Assembly (NCBI GenBank): GCA_046351395.1
Contig: JAXLYP010000027.1
Span: 62,001 to 126,000 of the forward strand
Length of the DNA: 64,000 nucleotides
Reading direction: 5' to 3'
Source: CAYYKK01 sp046351395
Lineage (GTDB): Bacteria > Myxococcota_A > Polyangia > Polyangiales > Polyangiaceae
A model generated the notes under the pieces. The model ran no database searches, was not told where the DNA came from, and saw nothing but the letters and a program-made list of their open reading frames with translations. The stretch's first letter is position 1. Each line of letters starts with the position of its first letter. Shown here one piece after another: positions 1 through 10,556 of the stretch. The position numbers were made by a program, and so were the translations under genes.

Positions 1-141
1 TGTGTCATCGGGAGAGCTCCGGGAGATGTGTCGGGCAGTCAGCAGGGAACGATCGCCGGTCTGAGCAGGGTCGAAACGCTTCAGTCGAACGCTGAGGCCG
101 GGAGGTGTCGGAGGGGGCGCTAGCCCCTCTGACCAGGGGAG

Positions 142-201
142 GAGCGAGCTTGCGAGCGGCCCGGAGGGTCCTCCCTCCGGAACCGAGCGAGCTTGCGAGC
201 G
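142..201. repeat. Direct repeat flanking a perfect hairpin, downstream of the E1-alpha gene
   Basis: A 17-base unit, gagcgagcttgcgagcg, occurs at 142-158 and again at 185-201. Between the copies lies a perfect 8-bp inverted repeat (161-168 and 173-180, loop tcct). It sits immediately 3' of the minus-strand E1-alpha gene, so the hairpin could end its transcript, but no T-run follows on either strand. It may instead be a dispersed intergenic repeat. The first 141 bases of the window show no convincing gene. Confidence 0.5.
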
Positions 202-212
202 AGGCTGAATAA

Positions 213-1436
213 TCAGTGCTTCTTGGCGCGGGGTCCGCGGAGCAGCTCGTCTCTCTGCTCCTCGAGGTGCCACGGCATCGTCGCGAACACCTCTTCGAAC
301 AGAGACTCGAGGGGCGGCGCGGCCGTCGCCTCGGAGACCTGGATGGCGGCGCGGAGCTCGGCGTCCACCTCCGCCTCGATGGCCTTGTCCTCGTCCGCGC
401 TCATGCCGCACGTGAGCGTCACGTAGCGCTTGAGGCGCGCGATGGGGTCGAGCGCTTTCCACGGATCGAGCCACGCCTCGGGCCGATACGCCTTGGGATC
501 GTCGCTCGTGGAGTGGCCGCTGATGCGATAGGTGAGCGCCTCGATCAGCGTCGGTCCCTCGCCGCGCGCGGCGCGCGCGACCGCCTCGCGGGTGACCTTG
601 ATGACGGCGAAGATGTCATTGCCGTCGCACCGAACGCCGGGCATGCCGTACGCGATCGCCTTCTCCGCGAACGTGCGGCTCGCGGTCTGCCGCTCCGTCG
701 GGACGCTGATCGCCCAGCCGTTGTTGCGGCAGAAGAGCACGCACGGCGTCTTGAACACGCCCGCGAAGTTCATCGCGTTGTGGAACTCGCTCGAGCTCGT
801 CGCGCCCTCGCCCATGTAGGCGATGGTGACGACGTCGTCCTTCTTCATCTTCGCGGCCCACGCGAAGCCCACGGCCTGCGTGATCTGCGTGCCGATCGGC
901 GAGCTGATCGACGTGACCTTCGCCTTCCGGAAGCAGTAGTGGTCCGGCATCTGTCGCCCCTTCGCGGGGTCGTTCGCGTTGCCGAACATGTTGTCGACGT
1001 AGCGCTGGAGCGGCATCCCGCGCCAGAGCGCGCCGCCGAACTCGCGGTAGCACGGGAACATCCAGTCGTTCTCACGGAGCGCGAACGCGCTGCCGAGGAT
1101 CGACGCCTCCTCGCCGAGCGAGCCGATGTGGAACCCGATGCGGCCCTGGCGCTGCAGCGTGACGAGGCGATCGTCGAGCACGCGCACGCGCACCATCGCG
1201 CGGTAGAGCGCGAGCGCGTCCGCCGGGCTGACCCCCGGATCGGTGCGGGGGTCGAGCGTCCCGTCGTCCCGAAGGACTCGGACGACGTCATCCGCCTGAG
1301 CGTCCCGCGGGTGGCGCGCGACCGACACAGTTGCTCCCGCCTGCGGACGCTCCCCCGCCGCCCCGCGCTCGTCCGCCGCAGCCAAATCCGAGTGCGATCG
1401 ACTCGCGCCGTTGCCGATTCCGTGGGTGGTGCTCAT
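213..1436 (-). CDS. bkdA: Branched-chain 2-oxoacid dehydrogenase E1 component, alpha subunit
   Basis: Thiamine-diphosphate-dependent E1-alpha subunit (407 aa) that decarboxylates branched-chain 2-oxo acids in the BCKDH complex. The ThDP motif is visible as GEG at residues 209-211, followed about 27 residues later by N238-N239. The loop YRISGHSTSDD near residue 290 matches the phosphorylation/active-site loop of the family. The first ~70 residues are a low-complexity extension. I chose the ATG at 1436; upstream in-frame codons read into non-conserved sequence. The E1-beta and E2 partners are not in the window; if they lie downstream they begin before base 1. Family assignment is firm. Branched-chain rather than pyruvate specificity rests on overall resemblance (GRIGFHIGSLGEEA, HNAMNFAGV). 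Confidence 0.9.
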   Translation of the reverse strand: MSTTHGIGNGASRSHSDLAAADERGAAGERPQAGATVSVARHPRDAQADDVVRVLRDDGTLDPRTDPGVSPADALALYRAMVRVRVLDDRLVTLQRQGRIGFHIGSLGEEASILGSAFALRENDWMFPCYREFGGALWRGMPLQRYVDNMFGNANDPAKGRQMPDHYCFRKAKVTSISSPIGTQITQAVGFAWAAKMKKDDVVTIAYMGEGATSSSEFHNAMNFAGVFKTPCVLFCRNNGWAISVPTERQTASRTFAEKAIAYGMPGVRCDGNDIFAVIKVTREAVARAARGEGPTLIEALTYRISGHSTSDDPKAYRPEAWLDPWKALDPIARLKRYVTLTCGMSADEDKAIEAEVDAELRAAIQVSEATAAPPLESLFEEVFATMPWHLEEQRDELLRGPRAKKH

Positions 1437-1708
1437 TGCGGCGCGGACCCTACCGAAACGCGCCCGGGGCGCAAAGCCGAACCATCTGTACCGGTGCTCA
1501 CGACGAGCCTCTGCGTTGACGCGGCGTGTCGCATCGCGCGCGAAACCCGAGCGATACGAGCACCGCGCGCGCCCTCCATCGCGGGTCGCTTCCTGCACCA
1601 CGAGCCACCCCGCGCGGCGGAGCGGGTGTCCGGCGCGCGGGGCCCATCGAGGGAGGGGGCGGAGCCCCCGCGAGGGTCGTCGGGCGCGGCCTCGACGGCC
1701 TACGCCAC

Positions 1709-2269
1709 CTACTCGCCCAAAGCCGTCTTCGCTTCGCGGATGGCGGTCTCGACGTCCGCCTCGGACCGGTTGAACGCCTTCGCGAGCTGCACCATCGCGT
1801 CGCGCTCGACGTCGCTCACGCCGCCCGAGATGTGTCCGATCAGCGCGGAGACGCGGAGCACCTCGAGCTGGTGCTCGGGCTTCTGGATCGTCGCCGCGAC
1901 GCACAGGATGCGCTTCTCCACGCCGTCTTCAGCGAGCTGCTCGCCCAGATCCGCGAGGAGCGCCGCGAGCTGCCCGGGGTTGATCTGCTGCTTCGTCGCG
2001 TTGAGCACGACCGCCTCGAACGCGCGCTTCTCGTCGTCGTCGAACACACCGTCCGCGTTCGCGACGAGGAACGCGCCCTCCACCAGAGCCTCGAAGAGAG
2101 CCGCGGCCGCGGGATCGAACCCCGTCGGAGGCGTGGAGTCCTCCATCGCCGGACGCGTCCCGTAGAGCTCGCCCGCGGACGTGAGAATCGAGGATTTCAC
2201 ACCGGGGGATGCAGGTCGCGCGATGCCTTGCGCGATCCTGTCGAGGAGCTTCTCGTCGACGAGGGACAT
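1709..2269 (-). CDS. TerB-like (tellurite resistance B fold) helical protein
   Basis: A 186-aa acidic, helical, soluble protein. The central part (ALVEGAFLVANADGVFDDDEK, then alternating helices) has the pattern of TerB/DUF533-type domains, in which acidic residues of an ADG..DDDE segment may bind metal. The biochemical role of such stand-alone TerB proteins is unclear, and no other ter genes lie nearby. I prefer the ATG at 2269 (MSLVDEKLL) over an in-frame ATG 57 bases upstream because homologue-like sequence begins here. The 272-base gap to the E1-alpha gene contains a short GC hairpin at 1655-1669 (stem gggggc, loop gga) without a T-run. Confidence 0.65.
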   Translation of the reverse strand: MSLVDEKLLDRIAQGIARPASPGVKSSILTSAGELYGTRPAMEDSTPPTGFDPAAAALFEALVEGAFLVANADGVFDDDEKRAFEAVVLNATKQQINPGQLAALLADLGEQLAEDGVEKRILCVAATIQKPEHQLEVLRVSALIGHISGGVSDVERDAMVQLAKAFNRSEADVETAIREAKTALGE

Positions 2270-2570
2270 GGTGACAGGGTTTTGCGAGAACGCCCCATCC
2301 GTCAAGCATGGAATGTTCTGGCGCATCGAAAACCCGCGGAGACGGAGCGGTCGCGACCGTCACCGCTCGCACGGAAAGCACCGCTCGCGGAGCTCTCTCG
2401 AGTGCGAAACGGGCGCAGCGCGAGGGCGCGCGCCCCGACTCCGACGCAGCGGGAGAAGCGATGACGGGGGCGCGGGCGTCGATCGACGCGCTCGGCCCCT
2501 TTTTCGACACCCTGCTAAGCTCACGCCCGATGCGCGCCGCGGCGAGGCTCACGAACGGAGCCGTTCCACG
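2270..2570. other. Divergent intergenic region between TerB-like gene and Ser/Thr kinase
   Basis: A 301-base region separating two divergently oriented starts, so promoters for both should lie here. I recognise no convincing promoter boxes, operator or RNA. A purine-rich ggag at 2557-2560 is a possible ribosome-binding site for the kinase. Confidence 0.4.
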
Positions 2571-4622
2571 ATGACTCGACAGGGAGGAGGGATCTCCCAC
2601 GGCGGCGCGAGCGGTCTTCGGTTCGAGGTGTTGGCGGAGATCGCCGTCGGCACGACGGCGCGCATCGATCTGTGCCGCCTGGCCCCGCCCCCGCAGGGGC
2701 GCGGCGCGCTCCTCGTCGCGGTGAAGCGCCTCCTCCCGGAGATCGCCGCCGACTCGTCCGTCGCGAGCCGCTTCCTCGACGAAGTCTGGATGACCGCGGC
2801 GCTGCGGCACCCGAACGTCGTCTCCGTCGTGGGCTGGGGGACGGATCAGGACGGCGCCTACCTCGCGTGCGAGCTCGTGCAGGGCGTGTCGCTCGCGCGT
2901 CTCGTGAAGACCGTAATCGACACGCGCGAGGAGTTCCCGGAGCGACTGGTCGTGTACATCGGCGCATCCATCGCGCGCGGCCTCGCGGCGGCGCACGAGC
3001 TCGTCACGGATCGCGGCGAGCCGCTCAACCTCGTCCACCGCGATCTGGGGCCGCAGAACATCCTCATCGGCTTCAACGGGGACGTGAAGATCGGCGACTT
3101 CGGCCTCGCGCACGCGAAGAACCGCGTGACGAACACGACGAGCGCGCTCCCCTCGCGAAACATCGCGCACCTCTCGCCCGAGGAGCTGCGCGGAGAGGCC
3201 GTCCATCAGCGCGCGGATCTCTACGGGCTCGGCGCCATCCTCTTCGAGCTCCTCGCGGGCAAGGCGCCGTTCGCGGGCAAAGACGAGCTCGACACCATCC
3301 GCAACATCCTCGGGAACCCCTCGCCCGATCCGCTGCGCGTCCGCCCCAAGATCGACAAGTCCCTCGCTCAGCTCGTGCGCCAGTGCCTCGACAAAGATCC
3401 GCGCGCCCGCCCGGAGAGCGCGCGAGAGATCGCGGGGCGCCTCGACGGGTGGCTCGTCGCCCACGGCTACCGCGACGACAACGCCGAGGCGCTCGCGCGC
3501 TTCGTGCGGCGAAACGCGATGCGGCAGATGCGGTGGTTCGAGCGGATCATCGCGGGGCGCGAGGGCGCCCCCGCGGACGTGGCGCGCGAGCGGACGCCGA
3601 ACCCACCACCGCCGATGCAGGCCGCCGTGGACCGCGCGCCGTCCCCGCGCGACAGCCGCGACACGGAGACGACCGCGGTCGAGCAGCGGAGGAAGGTCGA
3701 GCTCCCGCAGAAGAAGGGCCGCGACAGCGTCGCGACGATGGCCGCCGTGCGGCCCCGCCGACCGGAGCGGATCGAGCCTCAAGTCCCCCGGCTGAGCGCG
3801 CCCGAGAACGACGACGAGGAGGAGGGAGAGAACGTCCCCACGGTGGCGGTGCGACGAGCCGACGTGATGAAGGCGCTCGCCCACAAGGCGGGTCCGCCCA
3901 CGCTCCCGTCGACGACCGCGAGCCCCAGCAAGTCGCCCCCGCCGCTGCCCAGTCGCAAGGTCGCCTCACCCGATCGACCGACCGCGCACGATCGGCCCGC
4001 GCCGCCTCCTCCACCCGCGCCGCCACCGCCCGCTCCGCCGCCCCCGATGCCCCCGCTCCCCCGCGGGGAGCCCACGCCTCCACCGCGATCGATGCCGCGG
4101 ATCGACGTGCCGCGCGCGTACAACGAGGAGGCGGACTCGATCGATCTCATCCCCGACGATCCCTCCACCGATGGACCGCAGCACACGGCGGTCTTGCCGA
4201 TCGAGAGCGTGCTCGAGCCCACGTCGCTGCCGCCCCTCGTCCCCGCGCCGGCGTCGCGTAGCGAGCTCCCGCGCATGAGCGTGTCACCCACGCCGCCCGT
4301 GCGCCCGCCCATGCCGAGCGTCGAGTCGGCGACGATGACCCTGCCGAACCAGCTGCTCGCGCCCGAGTACATCGCGCACCAGGTCGAGCGGCTCCGCGGG
4401 CTCGCGCTCAAGAAGACGATGGATGCGCAGCACGCGCGCGAAGAGGCGAACGCGGCGATCGCCGAGGCCGAGGAGGCCGAGGCGGAGGCGCGCAAAGCGG
4501 ACACCGCGGTGAACATGGCGCTCGAAGCGCTCCACATGGCGAAGGCCGATCAGACGTCCAAGGCCGCGCAGCGGCTCGAGGAGGCGCTCAGCTTGATCGA
4601 CGGTCCCGCGTCGATGGAGTGA
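2571..4622 (+). CDS. Ser/Thr protein kinase with degenerate P-loop and proline-rich plus coiled-coil tail
   Basis: A 683-aa cytoplasmic protein kinase of the bacterial Hanks type. Visible motifs are the VAVK lysine (K52), HRD (156-158), QN at 161-162 and DFG (176-178). Two features are unusual: the glycine loop lacks GxGxxG (AEIAVGTTARID), and the catalytic-loop lysine is glycine (HRDLGPQN), a position also altered in other myxobacterial kinases. After about residue 340 come a basic/acidic linker, a proline-rich stretch (about residues 460-500), and an Ala/Glu-rich segment (about residues 600-675) that looks coiled-coil. No transmembrane helix is visible. Its stop is 2 bases from the stop of the convergent regA-like gene. 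Kinase fold is certain; catalytic activity is not. Confidence 0.85.
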   Translation: MTRQGGGISHGGASGLRFEVLAEIAVGTTARIDLCRLAPPPQGRGALLVAVKRLLPEIAADSSVASRFLDEVWMTAALRHPNVVSVVGWGTDQDGAYLACELVQGVSLARLVKTVIDTREEFPERLVVYIGASIARGLAAAHELVTDRGEPLNLVHRDLGPQNILIGFNGDVKIGDFGLAHAKNRVTNTTSALPSRNIAHLSPEELRGEAVHQRADLYGLGAILFELLAGKAPFAGKDELDTIRNILGNPSPDPLRVRPKIDKSLAQLVRQCLDKDPRARPESAREIAGRLDGWLVAHGYRDDNAEALARFVRRNAMRQMRWFERIIAGREGAPADVARERTPNPPPPMQAAVDRAPSPRDSRDTETTAVEQRRKVELPQKKGRDSVATMAAVRPRRPERIEPQVPRLSAPENDDEEEGENVPTVAVRRADVMKALAHKAGPPTLPSTTASPSKSPPPLPSRKVASPDRPTAHDRPAPPPPPAPPPPAPPPPMPPLPRGEPTPPPRSMPRIDVPRAYNEEADSIDLIPDDPSTDGPQHTAVLPIESVLEPTSLPPLVPAPASRSELPRMSVSPTPPVRPPMPSVESATMTLPNQLLAPEYIAHQVERLRGLALKKTMDAQHAREEANAAIAEAEEAEAEARKADTAVNMALEALHMAKADQTSKAAQRLEEALSLIDGPASME

Positions 4623-4624
4623 GC

Positions 4625-5170
4625 TTACTGCGTGCGCCGCATCTTCCTCTGGAGCGTGCGGCGATCGATGCCGAGCATCTTCGCCGCCGTCGCGACCACG
4701 CCCCCCGCGTCGTTGAGGGCCTTCTCGATCGTCTCGCGCTCGAGCTCGTCCAGCCGGTAGGTCGCCTTGCCCGCGTCCGGACTGCGCTTGCTCGAGGGCG
4801 CGGCGCGCTCCGCGCACGCGCGCGCCTCCTCGAGCAGCCGATCCGCGTCCACCGGCTTCGTGAGGAGGGTGTCCGCGCCCTCGCGCATCGCGGCGACCGT
4901 GAGCGGGATATCGCCGAAGCCCGTGATCATCACGATCACCGCGTCGGGCTGGAGCGCGCGCACCTTCGCGATCGCTTGAAGGCCGTCCGTCTCCGGCATG
5001 CGGAAGTCGATCGCGACGAGATCGATGGGCGCGTCCTCCAGGATGTGGAGCGCCTCCGACACCGTGGCCGCGGTGAGCGCGCGCAGGCCGCGGCGCCGCA
5101 GCGCGCCCTGGAGCGCGACCCGAAAGCCATCGTCGTCGTCGATGAGGAGCGCGGAGCCGATCTTCCGCAT
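4625..5170 (-). CDS. regA: RegA/PrrA-like response regulator with Fis-type DNA-binding domain
   Basis: A 181-aa response regulator. The receiver domain has the acidic pocket DDDD (11-14), phospho-acceptor D55 in LVAIDFRMPE, the T/S switch position in ITGFGD, and the conserved lysine in LTKP. After a short linker comes a Fis-type helix-turn-helix (GVVATAAKMLGIDRRTLQRK) at the very C-terminus. This is the compact RegA/PrrA/ActR architecture. The gene follows its histidine kinase by 13 bases and lies at the end of the alternative complex III/caa3 operon, which supports redox control of respiratory genes. The ATG at 5170 is preferred over an upstream in-frame start inside the regB stop region. 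Target genes are inference. Confidence 0.85.
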   Translation of the reverse strand: MRKIGSALLIDDDDGFRVALQGALRRRGLRALTAATVSEALHILEDAPIDLVAIDFRMPETDGLQAIAKVRALQPDAVIVMITGFGDIPLTVAAMREGADTLLTKPVDADRLLEEARACAERAAPSSKRSPDAGKATYRLDELERETIEKALNDAGGVVATAAKMLGIDRRTLQRKMRRTQ

Positions 5171-5183
5171 GGCGTCGCGAAGG

Positions 5184-6524
5184 CTACGACGAGTCGAGCT
5201 CGATCGACACCGAGACCCGCGCCCCCCCACCTTTCACCGACTGGACGCGGAGCACCGAGCCCATCTGCTTCGCCAGCATGCCGCTCACGTACAGGCCGAG
5301 CCCCATGCCGCCCCGCTTGGTCGTCTGGAAGGGCTCGCCCAGGCGGGCGAGGATCTCCGGCTCGAACCCCGGCCCGCGGTCCTCGATGCGGATCTCCGCC
5401 CGCCCGTCGACGCGCTCCACCGCGACCGTGATGCGCCGGGTGCGCCCGAGGACGCTCACCTCGGTGGCGTTCCGCAGGATGTTCACGAGCACCTGAACCA
5501 GCGCACGCTTCATCACGAGCGCGTGGACCGGCTCGCCCAGCTCGAACCTCCGCTCGCCGGCGAACCCCAACCGATCGAGCTCCTCCCGCGCGAGATCGCC
5601 CACGAACTGCGTGAGCTCCACGCGCTCCACGACCTGATCCGGCCCCACGTGTCCCCGCACGAGCCCGATGATCGCGTTCGCGCGCTCCGCCTCTCGCGCG
5701 ATCGCCGAGACGAGCTGGCCGCGCTCCTCCTCGCTCATCTCCCCGCCGTACCGCTCGAGGTCCTTGATCGACAACAAGATGGTCGCGAGCGGCGTGTTGA
5801 GCTCGTGCGACATCGAGCCGACGAGGCGCCCCAGCACCGCGAGCTTCTCGTTCCGGCTCGACTCCGCGCGCAGCCGGTCGAGCCGGCGCGCGTACACCGC
5901 GAAGAACGCTCCGAGCAGCGCGGCCATGGACGTGAGCGCGACGACGATCGCGACGAGCGTCTCCCTCGGCGGGAGCGGGGGGAGCGGCGGAGCGAAGCAG
6001 AGGATGACCGTCGCGACGATCGCCAACCCCGTCACCCCGAGCGTCGCGCGCGGCGTCGAGAGCAGACCGCTCAGCGCGATTTGGAAGACCAAGAAGCTCG
6101 CGAACGGGTTCGACACGCCGCCAGCGAACCACAGCATGAGCGTGAGGAGCGCCACGTCCAGCGCCAGCTGCGCCTCCACGAACCGCCGCCCACTCGGGCG
6201 CTCGTGCGCCGTCGTGGTGCGCGCTGCGCGTCCCCCTTCCCGCGCGAGGAGCGCCATCCACCCGAGGTTCGTTCCGCCGATCGCGAGGAGCACCGCGAAC
6301 ATCCCGCGGATGCCGAGGCCATCCACGAGCTGATCCGCCGTGAAGATCGTCGCGCCCATGCCCGCCACGGCGACCCAGCGGAGCCACACGAGCCACCGAT
6401 CGGCGGGGTCGTCCGCGGCGAGGCCCCCCGCCACCACGACGGGCGCGGTGCGCGAGAGCGCCTCCGCGCCGCGCCCCGCATCGGAGGGCCTATCGAGCTC
6501 GGGGGGATCTCCCGAGTCCGTCAA
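5184..6524 (-). CDS. regB: RegB/PrrB-like redox sensor histidine kinase
   Basis: A 446-aa sensor kinase with about six N-terminal membrane helices (roughly residues 45-215), an H-box with H240 (SMSHELNTPLATI), an N-box (NILRNATE) and G-boxes (EDRGPGF, GGMGLGLYV). Residues 135-141 read GGVSNPF, the GGxxNPF motif known in RegB/PrrB as the quinone-sensing site. The redox-active cysteine that RegB carries after the H-box is absent: the only cysteine is C176, in a membrane helix. The start is uncertain. A TTG at 6524 follows the ctaF stop directly with no clear Shine-Dalgarno; a later GTG is possible. The link to the oxidase operon suggests sensing of quinone-pool redox state. Confidence 0.85.
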   Translation of the reverse strand: MTDSGDPPELDRPSDAGRGAEALSRTAPVVVAGGLAADDPADRWLVWLRWVAVAGMGATIFTADQLVDGLGIRGMFAVLLAIGGTNLGWMALLAREGGRAARTTTAHERPSGRRFVEAQLALDVALLTLMLWFAGGVSNPFASFLVFQIALSGLLSTPRATLGVTGLAIVATVILCFAPPLPPLPPRETLVAIVVALTSMAALLGAFFAVYARRLDRLRAESSRNEKLAVLGRLVGSMSHELNTPLATILLSIKDLERYGGEMSEEERGQLVSAIAREAERANAIIGLVRGHVGPDQVVERVELTQFVGDLAREELDRLGFAGERRFELGEPVHALVMKRALVQVLVNILRNATEVSVLGRTRRITVAVERVDGRAEIRIEDRGPGFEPEILARLGEPFQTTKRGGMGLGLYVSGMLAKQMGSVLRVQSVKGGGARVSVSIELDSS

Positions 6525-7193
6525 TCAAGGAGCAGGTGCAGGCTTGGACGACGGCGCGGCCGAGGCCTTCGCCGAGGGCGCGGCCGAGGGGGCAGCCGAC
6601 GGTGCGGCAGACGGAGCTGCCGAAGGTTCGGCGCTCGGGGCGCCGGACGCGAACGCCGAAGCCGTGGGCGCCGCGGTCTCCGACGTCGCCGGGGTGGCCG
6701 ACACCACGGGCGGCGCCGACGCCGCGGCGCTCGCCGAGGGCGACCCGACGGCCGCCGATGCACCGGGGGCCGCAGACGCCGCGGGGGCCGCCGAGGCCTC
6801 CGCGGTCGCGCTCGGGTTCATGTTCACTCGTTGCCCGTCGATCGCCCCGAACCGCGCGCGATACTCCGTGTCGAACATCGTGAACGACACGAACACGAGG
6901 AGGAACACCACGCTCGAACCGAAAACCACCGAATGGAACTTGTGGTCCGCGTAGAGATGCATGAACAGCGCGGCCACCGTCACCGCCTTGATCGTCGCGA
7001 TGAACAGCGCGATGACCAAGTTGACCGTGCTGCCGAGGTTCACGTAGCTCACGCCGACCGTGACGGCGGTCAGCATCAACAACGCGCCGAACGTCTTCAG
7101 ATAGACGGGGAGCGGTGTGACGTGCGGGACGTGATCCGGTCCGCCGTGCGCGTGGTGCCCGCCGTGAGCGGCATGTCCGTGTGCTTGTGACAC
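6525..7193 (-). CDS. ctaF: Cytochrome c oxidase subunit IV (prokaryotic COX4 type) with His-rich head and Ala/Ser/Pro tail
   Basis: A 222-aa small oxidase subunit. A His-rich N-terminus (MSQAHGHAAHGGHHAHGG) precedes the COX4_pro-like core with three membrane helices (about residues 30-120; KAVTVAALFMHLYADHKFH is typical). The last ~90 residues are an Ala/Ser/Pro low-complexity tail absent from ordinary subunit IV proteins, which are about 100 aa. GTG start at 7193, supported by an aaggga-type Shine-Dalgarno 7-10 bases upstream. It follows ctaE by 25 bases. The subunit is thought to stabilise the oxidase; the functions of the extensions are unknown. Confidence 0.85.
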   Translation of the reverse strand: MSQAHGHAAHGGHHAHGGPDHVPHVTPLPVYLKTFGALLMLTAVTVGVSYVNLGSTVNLVIALFIATIKAVTVAALFMHLYADHKFHSVVFGSSVVFLLVFVSFTMFDTEYRARFGAIDGQRVNMNPSATAEASAAPAASAAPGASAAVGSPSASAAASAPPVVSATPATSETAAPTASAFASGAPSAEPSAAPSAAPSAAPSAAPSAKASAAPSSKPAPAP

Positions 7194-7218
7194 TGTCGTA
7201 TTCCCTTCAGAGCGGCGT

Positions 7219-7896
7219 TCAGCCCACGAGGTAGAGCAGCGGGAACAGATAGATCCAGATCAAGTCGACGAGATGCCAATAGAGGCCCACGCCCTCGACC
7301 GGTGCGTAGAAGCGGCTCGAGAAGTCGCCACGGATGTTGCGCAGGAGGATCCACATGATGAGCCCCATGCCGATGACGACGTGGAGGCCGTGGACGCCGG
7401 TCATCACGAAGTAGATCGAGAAGAACACGTTCGCGTGGGCCGTCTTGAACCCCTGCGCGGAGAACGCGACGCCCGGCAGCAGGCCGTCGTGGATCTTGTG
7501 CGAGTACTCCATGAACTTGATCACGAGGAACGCCCCGGCGCACGCGAGCGTGATCAGGAGCATCCACGTGCAGAGCTTCTTGTTCGTCGTCTGGGCGGCG
7601 CGCACGGCGAGCGCCATCGTCAAGCTGGAGCTGATCAGGACGACCGTGTTCGTCGCGCCCATCACCTTGTCGAGGTGGTGGTGCGCCTCGACGAACGAGT
7701 CGAAGTACCAGCTCCGGAAGATGAAGAACGCGCAGAACAATCCACCGAAGAACAGCACTTCGGTGACGAGGAACAGCCAGATGCCCAGGCGTCCCGCGTC
7801 GAACTGCGTGTCCGCCTTGTCGAAATGATGGGCGGTGTGGAACTGAGGGGACTTCTCGCCGTGTTCGACGTCGGCGGTGGCTGCGCTGCTGCTCAT
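7219..7896 (-). CDS. ctaE: Cytochrome c oxidase subunit III
   Basis: A 225-aa integral membrane protein with about five helices, matching the short prokaryotic form of subunit III. Recognisable segments are GIWLFLVTEVLFFGGLF, a central FLVIKFMEYSHK and a terminal GLYWHLVDLIWIYLFPLLYL. Subunit III carries no metal and supports proton uptake and stability of subunit I. ATG at 7896 with a gaaggg Shine-Dalgarno upstream. It is placed between ctaD (22-base gap) and ctaF (25-base gap), the usual order in caa3 operons. Confidence 0.95.
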   Translation of the reverse strand: MSSSAATADVEHGEKSPQFHTAHHFDKADTQFDAGRLGIWLFLVTEVLFFGGLFCAFFIFRSWYFDSFVEAHHHLDKVMGATNTVVLISSSLTMALAVRAAQTTNKKLCTWMLLITLACAGAFLVIKFMEYSHKIHDGLLPGVAFSAQGFKTAHANVFFSIYFVMTGVHGLHVVIGMGLIMWILLRNIRGDFSSRFYAPVEGVGLYWHLVDLIWIYLFPLLYLVG

Positions 7897-7918
7897 GAGG
7901 TGTGCCCTTCGTCCGTTC

Positions 7919-9565
<1,647 letters not shown>

Positions 9566-9578
9566 TGATGAGCTCCTC

Positions 9579-10556
9579 TTACTGCTGCTTCAGGAAGGCG
9601 ATGATGCCCTCGATGTCCTTCTCTTTGAGCTGGCCAGCGAAGGAGGGCATCGAGTGGGGGAAGGTGGCGACGACCTGGCTCTGAGGCTCGAGGATGCTCT
9701 TCCGGACGTACGCCTCGTCGACCGTGATCGTCGAGCCGTCCTCGAGCTTCTCCTCGCGCCCCCAAACCCCCTTGAACGTGGGACCCGTGTTCGGCGACCC
9801 GTCCGTCGAGTGGCAGACGGCGCACTTCGCCTTGTACTTCTTTTCACCCCGGACCTCCGGCGCCATCGGGTGCGCAGGGTCGTCGAAGTCGTTGGCATAG
9901 AACTCGTCGAACTTGGCCGCATCCATCACGTGGACGATGTTGAACATCTGGCTGTGGCCGTCGCCGCAGTACTCGGCGCACTCGACGGCGGTGTCCCCCA
10001 CCTGCGTCGCCGTGAACCAGAGCGACGAGTACATCCCCGGGACCACGTCCTGCTTCACGCGAAACTCGGGAACGTAGAACGAGTGGATGACGTCCGCGGA
10101 CGTCATCACGAGCTTGACCGGACGGTCGACCGGGACGAAGAGCTCGTCCGTCGACGACCCGTTCGGGTAGCTGAAGCTCCAGTTCCACATCTGTCCGGTG
10201 ACGCGGATCTCGAACGCCCCGTTCGGCGCGGTCTGCGAGTTCGCGTACCCCTTCAGCCCGAGATAGAAGAGCCAAACGAGGAGCAGCGACGGGATCGTCG
10301 ACCAGACGATCTCGAGGCGGAAGTTGTGGTCCACGGGGCTCGTGCGGTCATCGTCGCGCTTCCGCTTGTACTTGATCGCGAAGTAGATCATCGCGCCGAC
10401 GACGATGATGAAGAAGCCGATGCAGATCGCGAGCGTGATGTAATACGCCTCGTCGACCTCTTTCGCGAACGTGCTCGACTGTCTCGGAAGCCAGAACGAG
10501 TCGATATTGATCGAGGGCTTCGGAGTGTCTGCGGCTGCAGCTGCGGTATCGCTCAT
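9579..10556 (-). CDS. ctaC: Cytochrome c oxidase subunit II fused to a cytochrome c domain
   Basis: A 325-aa subunit II with two N-terminal membrane helices, then a periplasmic cupredoxin domain with the CuA site (ECAEYCGDGHSQM, with the remote histidine in VIHSFYVPEF). A C-terminal class I cytochrome c follows (CAVCH haem site, axial methionine in HSMPSFAG). This fusion defines the caa3 type, which can accept electrons without a free cytochrome c. Its ATG overlaps the SCO stop by four bases (ATGA), fixing the start. Direct electron transfer from ActE or ActA is inferred from the operon. Confidence 0.97.
   Translation of the reverse strand: MSDTAAAAADTPKPSINIDSFWLPRQSSTFAKEVDEAYYITLAICIGFFIIVVGAMIYFAIKYKRKRDDDRTSPVDHNFRLEIVWSTIPSLLLVWLFYLGLKGYANSQTAPNGAFEIRVTGQMWNWSFSYPNGSSTDELFVPVDRPVKLVMTSADVIHSFYVPEFRVKQDVVPGMYSSLWFTATQVGDTAVECAEYCGDGHSQMFNIVHVMDAAKFDEFYANDFDDPAHPMAPEVRGEKKYKAKCAVCHSTDGSPNTGPTFKGVWGREEKLEDGSTITVDEAYVRKSILEPQSQVVATFPHSMPSFAGQLKEKDIEGIIAFLKQQ

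Noticed and set aside
1655..1669. Hairpin gggggc-gga-gccccc as a terminator for the TerB-like gene
   Set aside because: Short stem, three-base loop and no T-run on either strand; such hairpins are common by chance at this GC.
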